Shown: positions 1 through 12,120 of the stretch, in pieces
Numbering within the stretch: the first letter of the stretch is position 1
Layout: each line of letters starts with the position of its first letter
NCBI RefSeq assembly: GCF_016650815.1
Contig: NZ_JAEKEZ010000038.1
Span: forward strand, 650,482-714,481
Length of the DNA stretch: 64,000 nucleotides
Origin: Pseudomonas sp. TH31
GTDB lineage: Bacteria > Pseudomonadota > Gammaproteobacteria > Pseudomonadales > Pseudomonadaceae
Reading direction: 5' to 3'
Made by a program: the position numbers and the translations under genes
The notes under the pieces: generated by a model
The model's input: only the letters and a program-made list of their open reading frames with translations
The model's database searches: none
Told to the model about the DNA's origin: nothing

Positions 1-1
1 G

Positions 2-1980
2 GGCGGCGAGGAACGCACCAACTACCCGCTGACGTTGTCGGTGGACGACCTCGGCGAAGACTTCACCCTGACCGTCCTGGTCAGGCCGGGCGTCGGAGCC
101 CAGCGTGTCTGCGCCTACATGAATGCCGCGTTGGAAAGCCTGGCCCAGGCGCTGGAATTCAATCCCGCTGCGCCGTTGTACAGCCTGGAAGTGCTGCCGG
201 CAGCAGAACAACAGCAACTGCGGGTCGAATTCAATGCCACCGAGACCGACTATCCGCAGCACCAAACCCTGCACACGCTGTTCGAGACGCAGGTTGCGCG
301 CAGTCCTGACTCAACCGCCGCTGTGCAACAGGGACACAGCCAGACTTACCGCGAACTGAACCTCAGGGCCAACCAATTGGCCCACCACTTGATCGGCCTC
401 GGTGTAGCACCGGGTGATCGCGTGGCCATCCTGCTGCCCCGCTCGATTGATCTGATCGTCAGCCAATTGGCCATTCTCAAATGCGCCGCCGCCTACGTTC
501 CGCTGGACATCAACGCACCCGGCGAGCGTCAGGGTTTCATGGTGCAGGACAGCCAGGCCACGGCGGTATTGACCTGCCGCGCAGAAACGCTGGAGCAAGA
601 TGTCCGCCGCGTGGACCTCGACACAATGGCATTCAGCCACCTGCCGAGCCATGCTCCAGAGCTGCCGCAGTCCAGCGAAACGCCGGCCTACGTCATGTAC
701 ACCTCGGGCTCGACCGGCACACCGAAAGGCGTGTTGGTCCCGCACCGGGCGATCAGCCGTTTGGTGATCAACAACGGCTATGCCGAATTCAACGCCGAAG
801 ACCGCGTCGCCTTCGCCTCGAACCCGGCCTTCGACGCCAGCACCCTTGAGGTCTGGGCGCCGTTGCTCAATGGCGGTTGTCTGGTGGTGGTTGAACAGGA
901 CGTGCTGCTGTCGCAAGAACGCTTCAAAACCCTGCTGCTTGAGCAGTCGGTCAGCGTGTTGTGGATGACCGCAGGCTTGTTCCACCAATACGTCGCCGGC
1001 CTGATGACGCTGTTCGGCCAGTTGCGTTACCTGATCGTCGGCGGCGATGTGCTCGACCCGGCGGTAATCGGCCGGGTGCTCAAAGAAGGCGCCCCGCAGC
1101 ACCTCCTCAACGGCTACGGCCCGACGGAAGCCACCACGTTCACCACCACCTATGAGATCAAGACGGTCGACGAGGGCAGCATTCCGATTGGTCGCCCCAT
1201 CGGCAACACCCGTGTCTATGTGCTGGACGCCTATCAACGTCCGGTACCGCTGGGTGTGGCCGGTGAGTTGTACATCGGTGGCGCCGGCGTGGCCAACGGT
1301 TACCTTAACCGCCCGCAGTTGACTGCCGAGAAGTTTGTCGCTGACCCGTTCAGCGCTGATGCGTTGCTTTATCGAACCGGCGATCTCGGTCGCTGGCTGG
1401 CGGACGGCAACATCGAATACCTGGGCCGCAACGACGACCAGGTGAAGATCCGTGGTTACCGCATCGAACTCGGCGAAATCGAGGCCCGGCTTACCCGGCA
1501 TGTCGATGTGAAGGACGCGGTGGTGATGACGCGTGAAGAGGTTCCCGGCGAGAAACGCCTGGTGGCCTATTTCACCCCGCAACTGCCGGGCGCCGTGCCG
1601 GATCTCGAAGCGCTGCGGGCGCACCTGGCGGCGCAGTTGCCGGACTATATGGTGCCAGCGGCCTACGTGCGTCTTGAGGTATTGCCCCTGACGGCGAATG
1701 GCAAACTGGACCGCAAGGCATTGCCGGCCCCGGACCTGGAAGCGCTGGTCAAACGCGGCTACGAAGCGCCACGCGGTGAGGTTGAATCGACCCTGGCGCA
1801 GCTCTGGGCCGACGTGCTGAACGTCGAGCAAGTCGGTCGTCATGATCATTTCTTTGAACTGGGCGGACACTCGCTGCTGGCCGTAAAACTGATTGAACGG
1901 ATGCGCCACGCCGGTCTGAGCGCCGATGTGCGCGTGCTATTCAGCCGGCCAACCCTGGCTGCGCTGGCCGCCGCCGTCGG
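2..1980 (+). other. NRPS module, predicted Val (C-domain end, A, T)
   Basis: Only the last part of the C domain is present. The A-domain pocket reads D-A-L-W-I-G-G-T-F (from FDASTLEVW, SVLWMTAGLF, YLIVGG, LLNGYGPTEATTF), close to the known Val code DAFWIGGTFK. The carrier motif FFELGGHSLL lies near 1850-1880. The next C domain is of the dual type, so this Val should be delivered as D. Confidence 0.85.
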
Positions 1981-4900
1981 CAGCGGCAAGGAAGTCAGTG
2001 TTCCGCCGAACCTTATTCCTCCGGACTGCGAACACATCACCCCAGCCATGCTGCCGCTGGCCAGCCTGAGCCAACCGGTCCTGGACCGCATCGTCGCAAG
2101 CGTCCCCGGCGGCGCCCGCAACGTGCAGGACATCTACCCGCTGGCGCCGCTGCAAGAGGGGATTCTCTATCACCACCTCACGGCGGAAAAAGGTGATCCC
2201 TACGTGCTGCAAACGCAGTTCGCCTTCGACAGCCGCGAGCGCCTGGAAAGCTTCACTCAAGCGCTGCAACAGGTCATCAACCGCCATGACATCCTCAGGA
2301 CCTCGCTGGTCTGGGAAGGCCTCGATGAGCCGATGCAGGTGGTGTGGCGCCAGGCCCGGCTGGTGAGCGAAGCGTTCGAACCGGACCCGCAGGCCGGTGA
2401 CATCGCCGCGCAGTTGCATGAGCATTTCGATGCCCGGCATTACCGGCTCGATGTGCGTCAGGCGCCGATGTTGCGCGTGGCCTTCGCCGAAGACGTGGTC
2501 CAGCAGCGTTGGGTGGCGATGCTGTTGTTCCATCACATGGCGCTCGACCACACGGCGCTGGAAGTGGTGCAGCAGGAAATGCAGGCGTATTTGCTCGGCG
2601 AGGCCCGGCAGTTGGGCGTGGCGATGCCGTATCGCAACTATGTGGCGCAGGCCCGCCTGGGTGTCAGCCGTGAGGAACACGAAGGGTTTTTTCGCGAGAT
2701 GCTCGGCGATATCGACGAGCCGACACTGCCGTTTGGTCACCAGGATGTGCAGGGCGACGGCACCGGCATCGAGGAAGCGAAGCTGACGATGGACGCCGGG
2801 TTGAACCGGCGCCTGCGAGCGCAGGCACGCTTGCTGGGGGTGAGCGCGGCGAGCGTGGTGCACCTGGCCTGGGCGCAGGTTTTGGGCCGCGTCTGCGGTC
2901 GCGATGAAGTGGTGTTCGGTACGGTGCTGTTGGGCCGGATGCAGGCGGGCGAGGGCGCTGATCGTGCCTTGGGCATGTTCATCAACACCCTGCCATTGCG
3001 CGTCAGTCTGGGCGGGCTAGGTGCGCGTGCCGGGGTGATGGCGACTCATCAACGCCTGACCGGGCTGTTGGGCCACGAACACGCCTCGCTGGCCTTGGCC
3101 CAGCGTTGCAGTGGGGTGGCCGCGCCGACGCCGCTGTTCAGTGCCTTGCTCAATTACCGCCACAGCGCCACCGACGTCACCGCGCAAATGCGCACGGCGT
3201 GGCAAGGCATTGAAGTGCTCGGCGGCGAAGAGCGCACCAACTACCCATTGGCGCTGGCGGTGGACGATGAAGGCAGCGGTTTCGGTCTGGCCGTCCAGGC
3301 TGTGGCCGGGATCGATGCGCAACGCATCGGCGCCTACATGCAGACGGCGCTCGACAGTCTGGTCAGCGCCCTGGAGCAGGCGCCGCAGACGCCACTCTAC
3401 GAACTCGATATTGTCTCGGCCGCCGAACGTCGGCTCATGCTCGACACCTGGAATGCCACCGAGGTGGCGTACCCGCAAACGCAGACAATCCAGCAGTTGT
3501 TCCAGGCCTGGGTCGAGGCGTCTCCCGACGCGGTCGCCCTGGTGTTCGGTGATCAACAGTTGAGCTATGCCGAGTTGAACCGCCAGGCCAACCAGGTCGC
3601 CCATGAGCTGCTGGCCCGTGGCATCCGGCCGGATGATCGGGTGGCGCTCTGCGTCGAACGTGGCTTCGACATGCTGGTCGGCTTGCTGGGGATTTTGAAG
3701 TCGGGCGCCGCGTATGTCCCACTGGACCCGGCTTACCCCATCGATCGCCTGAGCTACATGCTGGATGACAGTGCGCCAGTGGCGTTGCTGGTACACACCG
3801 GCACTCGCGAATTGCTGGCTGATGCCGCGATCCCGGTTATTGATTTGTCCAGCGCGGTCTGGCGGGCCCGATCTTCAACCAATCCGCAGGTGCCGGGCTT
3901 GACCTCGGCGCACCTTGCCTACGTGATCTATACCTCGGGCTCGACCGGCAAACCGAAAGGCGTGATGGTCGAGCACCGCAGCGTGGTCAACCTGTTGGGC
4001 GCAATGCGCGACATGCTCGGCATGCTGTCCAGCGACCGGATGCTGGCGTTGACGACCCTAGGTTTTGATATCGCCGGCCTTGAGTTGTACCTGCCGCTGA
4101 TCTGCGGCGCCCGTGTTGTGCTGGTCTCCCGGGATCAGGGGCGCGACGGCGCATTGCTCGCCGGGGTGATTGCCGCTAGCGGTGCCACTGTCGCCCAGGC
4201 CACCCCGGCAAGTTGGCGCATGCTGCTCGAATCGGGCTGGCAAGGTGCGCCGGCGCTGACTGCACTGTGCGGCGGCGAAGCCTTGCCGGCCGATCTCGCC
4301 GTGCGCATCGCCGGCCAGGTCAAGACCTTGTTCAACGTCTACGGCCCGACCGAAACCACGATCTGGTCCTCGGCCACGCCTGTGGGTGTTCAGGTGACCG
4401 GCACCAGCCAGGTCTGCATCGGTCGGCCAATTGCCAATACCCGGTTCTACTTGCTCGACGTGCACGGCAAACCTGCGCCCATCGGCGTCGCCGGGGAAAT
4501 TTACATCGGTGGCGCGGGCGTCGCTCGCGGTTATATGAACCGCCGTGACCTCACGGAAGAACGCTTCCTGAGCGATCCTTTCAGCACGCAACCCGAGGCG
4601 CGGATGTACCGCACGGGCGACATTGCCCGCTACCTGCCTGATGGCACGCTCGACTATCTGGGCCGTAACGATGGCCAGGTGAAGATCCGCGGTTTGCGCA
4701 TTGAACTGGGTGAAATCGAAGTCGTCCTTGGCGCCTGCCAAGGCGTGGCTGAGGCCGTGGTGATTGTGCGCGAAGACCGTCCCGGCGAGCAGCGGCTGGT
4801 GGCGTATTACCGGGCGCAAGCCGGGCACGATGCCTTGCCGGTGGAAACACTGCGCGGGTTGATGCTTGCTCAACTGCCGGAATACATGGTGCCTGTGGCG

Positions 4901-7900
4901 TACGTAATGCTGGACGCGATGCCGCAGACGCCCAACGGCAAACTCGACCGCAAGGCCCTGGCGGCACCGGAGTCGGGCGCAATGAATGCCTATGGCTATG
5001 AAGCGCCGCAAGGAGAGATCGAATCGGTGTTGGTGCAGATCTGGCAAGACTTGCTGGGTCTGGAGCAAGTCGGGCGGCATGACCGGTTCTTCGAACTGGG
5101 CGGCCATTCGCTGCTGGCGATGCGGCTTATCTCACAGGTCCGCCTGCGCCTCGGTGTGGAGTTGGCGCTTGGTGAACTGTTTACCCATTCGCAACTAAAC
5201 GAGTTGGCGCAAGCCGTGGCGCGCTCGGTGGGCAGCACGTTGCCGGAGATGGTGCCGGTGAACCGCGACGAGCCGTTGCCGCTGTCCTTTGCGCAGCAAC
5301 GCTTGCTGTTTCTGGCGCGGATCGAAGGCGCCAGCGAGGCCTACCATTTGCCGGCCGGCCTGCGCCTGAGCGGCGATCTGGACCGCAACGCACTGCGCCG
5401 CGCACTGGACCGGATCGTCGCCCGTCACGAGGCGCTGCGTACGGGTTTCGTGCAGGTTCCGGAGCAGCCAGTGCTGCAACGTATCGCTGCCGAGGATGTC
5501 GGTTTTGCCCTGGCGCAGATTGACCTTTCCGGTCATGCCGAGGTGCAGCGCGAACTCAAGACTCTGGTCGCACAGGAAGCGGCCGAACCGTTCGACATCG
5601 AGCACGGCCCGTTGATTCGGGGTCGCCTGATCCACTTGGGTGAGCGTGAACATGTGCTGTTGGTGACGATGCATCACATTGTCTCGGATGGTTGGTCGAT
5701 GGGCGTGCTGACCGGGAGCTGGTTGCGCTGTACGAGGCGTATCGCTGCGGACAGGACGACCCACTGCCGCCGCTGCCGATCCAGTACGCCGACTATGCCG
5801 CGTGGCAACGTCGCTGGCTCGTCGGCGAAGTGCTGAAGACCCAGGGCGATTACTGGAAAACCGCACTGGCCGATGCGCCGGCGCTGCTGATGCTGCCCGC
5901 CGACCATCCACGGCCCGCTCGGCAGGACTATGCCGGCGCCACGCTGCCGGTGGCGTTCGATCCCGCGCTGACGGCGGACCTCAAGGCGCTGAGTCAGCGT
6001 CACGGCACCACGTTGTACATGACGATGCTGGCCGGCTGGGCGGCGGTGCTCGGACGTCTTTCGGGGCAGGACAAGGTTGTCATCGGTTCGCCGGTGGCCA
6101 ACCGTATGCGTGTCGAGGTCGAAGGGCTGATCGGGTTCTTCGTCAACACCCTGGCCTTGCCGATTGATGTCTCGGGTGAACCGAACATTGAAACGCTGCT
6201 GCAACGGGTCAAGGCCCAGACGCTGGGAGCGCAGGCGCATCAGGACTTGCCGTTCGAACAGGTCGTCGAGCTGGTCAAACCGGTGCGCAGCTTGTCCCAT
6301 AGTGCGGTCTTCCAGGCGATGCTGTCGTGGCAGAACACCGAAAGCGTCGAGCTGGCGTTGGGCGACCTGAAGCTTGAAGGGCTGGGCGCTGCGAGCCGCA
6401 CGTCGAAGTTCGATGTGTCGCTTGATTTGGGCGAAATCGACGGTCGTATTCAGGGTTCGCTGGAATTTGCCACGGCGTTGTTCGACGCGGCGACGATGCA
6501 ACGTTACCTCGGTTACCTGGAGCGGATGCTGCGGGCGATGGTGGCGGACACGGGCAGGGCGGTGAGTTCGATTGCGCTGCTGGGCGATGCCGAGCTTCAG
6601 CAACTGGTCGGGTTCAATGCCACTGAGGCGGATTATCCGTTGGCGCAGACGATTCACGGGTTGTTTGAAGCGCAGGTTGAGCGCACGCCGGATGCCTTGG
6701 CGGTGCTGCATGGCGGGCGGCGCTTGAGTTATCGCGAGCTGAATGTGCAGGCTAACCGGTTGGCGCATTATCTGCGCGGGCAGGGTGTGCGGCCGGATTC
6801 GCGGGTGGCGATTTGTGTTGAACGTGGCCTCGATATGGTGGTCGGGTTGTTGGCGATTCTTAAGGCGGGTGGTGGTTACGTGCCGCTGGATCCGGCTTAT
6901 CCGCTGGACCGGATTGCCTACATGCTGGAGGACAGCGCGCCGGCCGTGGTATTGGCGCACTCGGTAACACTTGGGTTGCTGAGCAACGCGTCGATGCCGG
7001 TGATCGACCTGGATAGCGGGCTCTGGCAGGACGAATCTGTCTCCAATCCGCACGTCTCGGACCTGGCGTCGGCGCATTTGGCTTACGTGATCTACACCTC
7101 CGGTTCCACTGGTTTACCCAAAGGCGTGATGATCGAACACCGCAACACGGTGAACTTCCTGACCTGGGCGCATCGTTCATTCGATCAGGCCACGTTGGCC
7201 AAAACCCTGTTCTCGACTTCGCTGAACTTCGATTTGGCGGTCTACGAGTGCTTCGCGCCACTGACTTGCGGCGCCAGCATCGAGATCGTGACCAATGTGC
7301 TGGAACTGCAACAGGGCGAGCACGACATCACCTTAATCAACACCGTACCGTCGGCGCTCAAGGCGTTGCTGGAGTCCGGCGGACTGAGCAAAGGTGTGCA
7401 CACGGTCAACGTCGCCGGGGAAGCGCTCAAGCGCAGTCTGGTGGAAACGCTGTTCGAACAAACCAGTGTCAAACGCCTGTGCAACCTCTACGGTCCGTCA
7501 GAAACCACGACCTACTCAAGCTGGGTGTCGATGGCCCGCGAAGACGGCTTCGCGGCACACATAGGTAAACCCGTCGCCAACACCCAGTTCTACTTGCTGG
7601 ATGACCACGGACAACCCGTGTCGCTGGGCGTCGCCGGTGAAATCTACATCGGCGGCGCCGGCGTGGCACGGGGTTACCTGAACCGTGACGACCTCACCGC
7701 CGAACGCTTCCTCGCCGATCCATTCAGTACGCGACAAAACGCCCGGATGTACAAAACCGGCGACCTCGGCCGCTACCTCCCGGACGGCAACATCGAATAC
7801 CTCGGCCGCAATGACGACCAGGTAAAAATACGTGGCTTCCGCATCGAACTGGGCGAGATCGAAACCAAACTCGCCTGCCACGACGCCGTGAAAGAAACCG

Positions 7901-8418
7901 TGGTGCTGGCCCGCGAAGACGTACCCGGCGAGAAACGCCTGGTCGCCTACTACACGTCGCAGACATCGCCGGATACCGGCAGCCTGCGGGCGCACCTGCA
8001 AGCGCATTTGCCGGAGTACATGGTGCCGGCGGCCTACGTGCGACTCGACGTGTTGCCGCTGACCCCCAACGGCAAACTCGACCGCAAAGCCCTGGCAGCA
8101 CCGGACAGCGAGGCCTATGCCACGCGCCTTTACGAGGCACCCGTGGGTGACGTCGAGATCAGGCTGGCCTTGCTCTGGGCCGAGTTGCTGAAGGTCGAAC
8201 GGGTCGGCCGCCACGATCATTTCTTCGAACTCGGCGGGCATTCACTGTTGGCGGTCAGCCTGATCGAGCGCATGCGCAAGGAGAGCATGGAAGCCGATGT
8301 CCGCGTGCTGTTCGGTCAGCCGACGCTGGCGTTGGTCGCTGCGGCCGTGGGGCAGGTGCAACGGGTCGAGGTGCCCCTGAGCAAGATCCCGGCGCTCACG
8401 CGCAAACGCAGTATCTGA
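2..8418 (+). CDS. Non-ribosomal peptide synthetase, lipopeptide assembly line, C-terminal three modules (5' partial)
   Basis: The reading frame is open from base 2, so the gene starts before the window; about 2,805 codons are visible. Domain order: end of a condensation (C) domain, A-T, dual C/E-A-T, LCL C-A-T, stop. A-domain pockets read as Val, Gly and Ala. There is no thioesterase; the protein ends with a carrier domain and a short basic tail (last residues RKRSI), as expected for hand-over to the next synthetase, which starts 325 bp downstream. The frame breaks at 5711-5716 inside the third C domain, just after its HHIVSDG motif: ACCGGG is found where ACCCGGG would restore the normal TREL sequence. 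One base corrects it and makes the length an exact multiple of three, so I read the gene as intact. The chain being elongated is a D/L lipopeptide; the acyl-accepting start module must lie upstream. Confidence 0.96.
1990..5235 (+). other. NRPS module, predicted Gly (dual C/E, A, T)
   Basis: The C domain carries the extended first His motif (YHHLTAEKGD) that marks dual condensation/epimerisation domains, plus HHMALDHTALE as core motif. The A pocket reads D-I-L-Q-L-G-V-I-W, close to the Gly code DILQLGLIWK. The carrier motif FFELGGHSLLAM is at about 5089-5124. The following C domain is an ordinary LCL type, which fits an achiral Gly donor. Confidence 0.85.
5236..8418 (+). other. NRPS module, predicted Ala (LCL C, A, T, C-terminal tail)
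   Basis: The C domain is LCL type (starts LSFAQQRLLFLA; core motif MHHIVSDGWS) and holds the frame break at 5711-5716. The A pocket reads D-L-Y-N-N-A-L-T-Y, like the DLFNNALTYK code I associate with Ala in Pseudomonas lipopeptide enzymes. The core is nearly the same as the Ala module at 12150-15330. Confidence 0.75.
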
Positions 8419-8431
8419 GTCACCTGCAGTG

Positions 8432-8462
8432 GCAATCCGATGGCGCTCGCCCATCGGATTGC
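8432..8462 (+). terminator. Hairpin after first NRPS, possible terminator
   Basis: GCAATCCGATGG and its exact reverse complement flank a 7-nt loop, starting 13 bp after the stop codon. No T-run follows, so it may be a transcript 3'-end stabiliser or a weak/Rho-dependent terminator and not a classic intrinsic terminator. Confidence 0.5.
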
Positions 8463-8500
8463 GCCGATCCTGAGCATCCCGACTGATCCCCTTCAGGGCT

Positions 8501-8524
8501 TGTCCCTGCTTCCCATGACAGACA
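8501..8524 (+). promoter_or_regulatory. Shared 24-bp element, copy 1 (syr-syp-box-like candidate)
   Basis: Reads TGTCCCTG, C, TTCCCATG, A, CAGACA. A copy identical at 22 of 24 positions lies at 44743-44766 in front of the RND exporter operon. The TGTCCC half resembles the left half of the syr-syp box (TGTCCCG...CGGGACA) bound by SalA/SyrF regulators in P. syringae, but the right half is not a matching dyad. It lies about 220 bp before the NRPS start. Confidence 0.5.
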
Positions 8525-8743
8525 TCACCCGCCGAATGTTCTAATTTTTTCAACCTGTAAGGGGCGTCATTCCTGCCTCTGACCAGCTATCGATTTTGAA
8601 CATGACGATGCCTTCACCGCCCTGACCCATACGCCGCCATCGGCCCTTGATACGCAGCCGATTCCCGCGTTCAGGCGTCACGCCGTATCTGAAAACCACA
8701 TTTTTTGTCGTCAACCACTCCGAATTTAAAAGCAGGTTCTTCG

Positions 8744-11700
8744 ATGCAATTCAGCGATTTGATGGCCGTTCTTTCCAAGCACCCGATCCGTCTGCAACTG
8801 GATGACGACAACCTGGTGATCCTGGGTGACGACGAAGGACTGGACAGTGCGCTGTGGGACAGTCTGGCGGTCCACAAGAATGAATTGCTCGACCTGGTGG
8901 AAAGAAACGGCGGTGACTGGCTGAGTCCGGCATACCGCATCACCCCGGACATGCTGCCCCTGGCAAGCCTCACGCAGGAAGAGATTGATCGGGTGGTCGA
9001 CAGCGTGCCCGGCGGCGCCGGCAATGTGCAGGACATCTACCCGCTGGCGCCGCTGCAAGAAGGCATTCTGTACCATCACCTCGCGGCGCAGCGGGGCGAT
9101 CCCTACGTCTTGCATGCCCTGTTCGGCGCCGAGCAACGGGCACGGCTCGATGACTTCACCCAGGCGCTGCAAGGGGTGATTGATCGCCACGATATCCTGC
9201 GCACCGGCGTGGTCTGGGAAGGGCTGGATGAACCGGTGCAAGTGGTTTGGCGCGAAGCAACGCTGACCCTGGAAGAGATCGTCCTCGACCCGGCTGCCGG
9301 GAACATCCAGGGGCAGTTGCAGCAACGCTTCGACACCCGGCATCACCGTTTGGATGTGCGGCAGGCGCCGCTGCTGCGGCTGGTCTGCGCGCAAGACCGC
9401 GAGAACGACCGTTGGGTGGCAATTCTGTTGTTCCACCACATGGCGCTCGACCATGCGGCGCTGGAGTTGGTGCAGCACGAAATGCAGGCGTTCCTGCTTG
9501 GCCAGGCGCACGCCTTGCCCGACGCGGTGCCTTACCGCAATTACGTGGCACAGGTGCGACTGGGCGTCAGCGGCGACGCCCATGAGGCGTTTTTCCGCGA
9601 AATGTTGAGCGACATCGATGAGCCGACGCTGCCATTCGGTTTTGCCGAGGTGCCGGAGCGCGAACCGGCTATTGAGGAAGTGAATCTGCCGGTCGCGGCG
9701 TCGCTGAGCCGTCGACTGCGGGCTCAGGCCCGGCAGTTGGGCGTGAGCGCCGCGAGCCTGCATCACTTGGCCTGGGCCCGAGTGATCGGTGCTGTGTCGG
9801 GCAAGCAGGACGTGGTATTCGGCACCGTGCTGATGGGCCGGATGCAGGGCGGCGACGGTTCCGATCGTGCGTTGGGTATGTTCATCAACACCTTGCCGCT
9901 GCGGGTCAATCTGGCCGCGCAGAGCGTGCGCGACGGGGTAAAAGCCACCCATGCCGGCCTGACCGCGTTGCTCGGTCATGAGCATGCTTCGCTGGCATTG
10001 GCCCAGCGTTGCAGCGGTGTGCCGGCCCCCACGCCGTTGTTTGGTTCACTGCTCAATTACCGACACAACGGCACGGCGCAGGTCGCGTCGGCTCAAGCAC
10101 TTGAAGCATGGGCAGGTTTGCAGGCGTTGGGCGGTGCAGAACGCACCAACTATCCGCTGACCTTGTCGGTGGATGACTTGGGCGAAGACTTCAGCCTGAG
10201 CGTGCTGGCCTTGTCCGGGATTGGTGCGCAGCGTGTCGGCGACTACATGTCGATGGCGCTTGAAGGGGTGGTCCGGGCCTTGGAGCAAGCACCGGATATG
10301 CCGTTGCACCAGCTTGCTATCTTGCCGAGTGCCGAGCGTCAGCAAGTGGTGGTGGATTTCAATGCGACGTCCCGGAGCTATCCGCAGGACAAAACTGTTC
10401 ATGGGTTGTTTGAGGCTCAGGTTCGGGACTGCCCAGAGGCTACGGCGGTGGTACACGGCGCGCAAAGCCTGACTTATCGGGAACTCAATGCCAGGGCTAA
10501 CGGCTTGGTTCATCACTTGGTTGGCCTCGGTGTACAACCGGGCGACCGGGTGGCGATTCTGTTGGAGCGTTCGCTTGAATTGCTGATCAGTCAGTTGGCG
10601 GTTCTGAAATGTGCGGCGGTTTACGTGCCGCTGGATGCCAGTGCGCCGGTTGAACGCCAGCAGTTTATGGTGCAGGACAGCGGGGCGCAGGTGCTGCTGA
10701 CGTTGAGTGCATCTGCTGCGCCTGAAGGTGTCCGGCGCGTGGATCTGGATAGCGTGGACTTGGGCTCTGAACTGGCCCATGACCTGAATTTGCTGCAATC
10801 CGCCGAGTCGGTCGCCTACCTGATGTACACCTCGGGTTCGACCGGGACACCGAAAGGTGTGTTGGTCCCGCATCGGGCGATCAGCCGATTGGTGATCAAC
10901 AACGGTTACGCCTCGTTCAACGCGCAGGACCGAGTCGCTTTCGCGTCAAACCCGGCCTTCGACGCCAGCACCCTCGACGTTTGGGCGCCGTTGCTCAATG
11001 GCGGTTGCGTGGTGGTGGTTGAACAGGACGTGTTGCTGTCGCAAGAACGCTTTAAAACCCTGCTGCTTGAGCAATCGGTCAGCGTGTTGTGGATGACGGC
11101 AGGGCTGTTTCACCAGTACGCCGCTGGTTTGATGGACGTGTTTGGTCAGTTGCGTTATCTGATTGTCGGCGGTGACGTACTTGATCCAGCAGTGATCCGT
11201 CGGGTGCTGAAGGACGGTGCGCCGCAGTACCTGCTCAACGGCTACGGCCCGACGGAAGCCACGACTTTCACCGCGACGTTTGAGATCAAGTCAGTCGGCG
11301 CGGGCAGCGTCCCTATCGGTCGTCCGATCGGTAATACAAAAGTCTATGTACTCGATGCCTATCAGCAACCCGTACCGCTGGGCGTAGCGGGCGAGCTGTA
11401 CATCGGCGGCGACGGCGTGGCCAAAGGGTATTTGAACCGGCCCGAGCTGACCGCCGAGAAGTTTGTCGTCGACCCGTTCACTAACGATGCATTGCTCTAT
11501 CGCACCGGTGACCTCGGCCGGTGGCTGGTGGACGGCAATATTGAGTACCTGGGGCGCAACGACGACCAGGTGAAAATCCGCGGTTTCCGCATCGAACTCG
11601 GCGAGATCGAAGCGCGTCTGGGCCAGTGTGCCGGCGTGCAAGACGCCGTGGTGCTGGCGCGGCAGGACGAATCTGGTCCAAGACGTCTGGTCGGTTATGT

Positions 11701-12120
11701 TATCGCTCAGCCGGACGTCACGCTGTCGGTACAAGACCTGCGGGCCGAACTGGCCGCGTCACTGGCCGAGTACATGGTCCCAAGCGCCTTCGTGGTGCTG
11801 GAAACTTTCCCACTGACCACCAACGGCAAACTCGACCGCCGCGCACTGCCAGCTCCGGACGCCGAAGCCTACGCCAGCCGCGGGTACGAAGCACCGCAGG
11901 GCGAAGTCGAGGAAACCCTGGCGCAGCTCTGGGCCGAGGTGTTGAAGGTTGACCGAGTGGGTCGCCACGACCATTTCTTCGAACTGGGCGGCCATTCTCT
12001 ATTGGCGGTCACCCTGATCGAACGGATGCGCCAGGCTGATCTGAGCGCCGACGTCCGCGTCCTGTTCAGCCAGCCAACCCTCGCCGCGCTGGCCGCCGCT
12101 GTCGGTAGCGGTAAAGAGAT
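8744..12120 (+). other. NRPS module, N-terminal docking domain plus Val module (dual C/E, A, T)
   Basis: The first 57 or so residues (LMAVLSKHPIRLQLDDDNL ... AVHKNELLDLVE) have the TubC_N docking pattern: short helices with a beta-hairpin and a final 'HK..LL.L' helix. The C domain has YHHLAAQRGD (dual type). The A pocket is D-A-L-W-I-G-G-T-F, predicted Val. The dual domain implies that Ala from the upstream enzyme becomes D. Confidence 0.8.

Larger units (their letters stand above)
8419..8743 (+). promoter_or_regulatory. 325-bp intergenic region between the two NRPS genes
   Basis: It holds a perfect 12-bp inverted repeat at 8432-8462 just after the stop of the first NRPS, and a 24-bp element at 8501-8524 shared with the promoter region of the RND exporter operon. 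An AT-rich stretch (TTCTAATTTTTTCAACC) lies near 8541. This suggests the giant NRPS has its own regulated promoter and is not only read through from upstream. No gene is seen here. Confidence 0.55.

Noticed and set aside
311..1909. Long open frames on the minus strand across the NRPS genes (also 18470-20443, 21968-24079, 15638-17503)
   Set aside because: They are antisense to conserved A, C and T domains, recur at the same place in each module and show no recognisable protein; a codon-bias effect of GC-rich genes.
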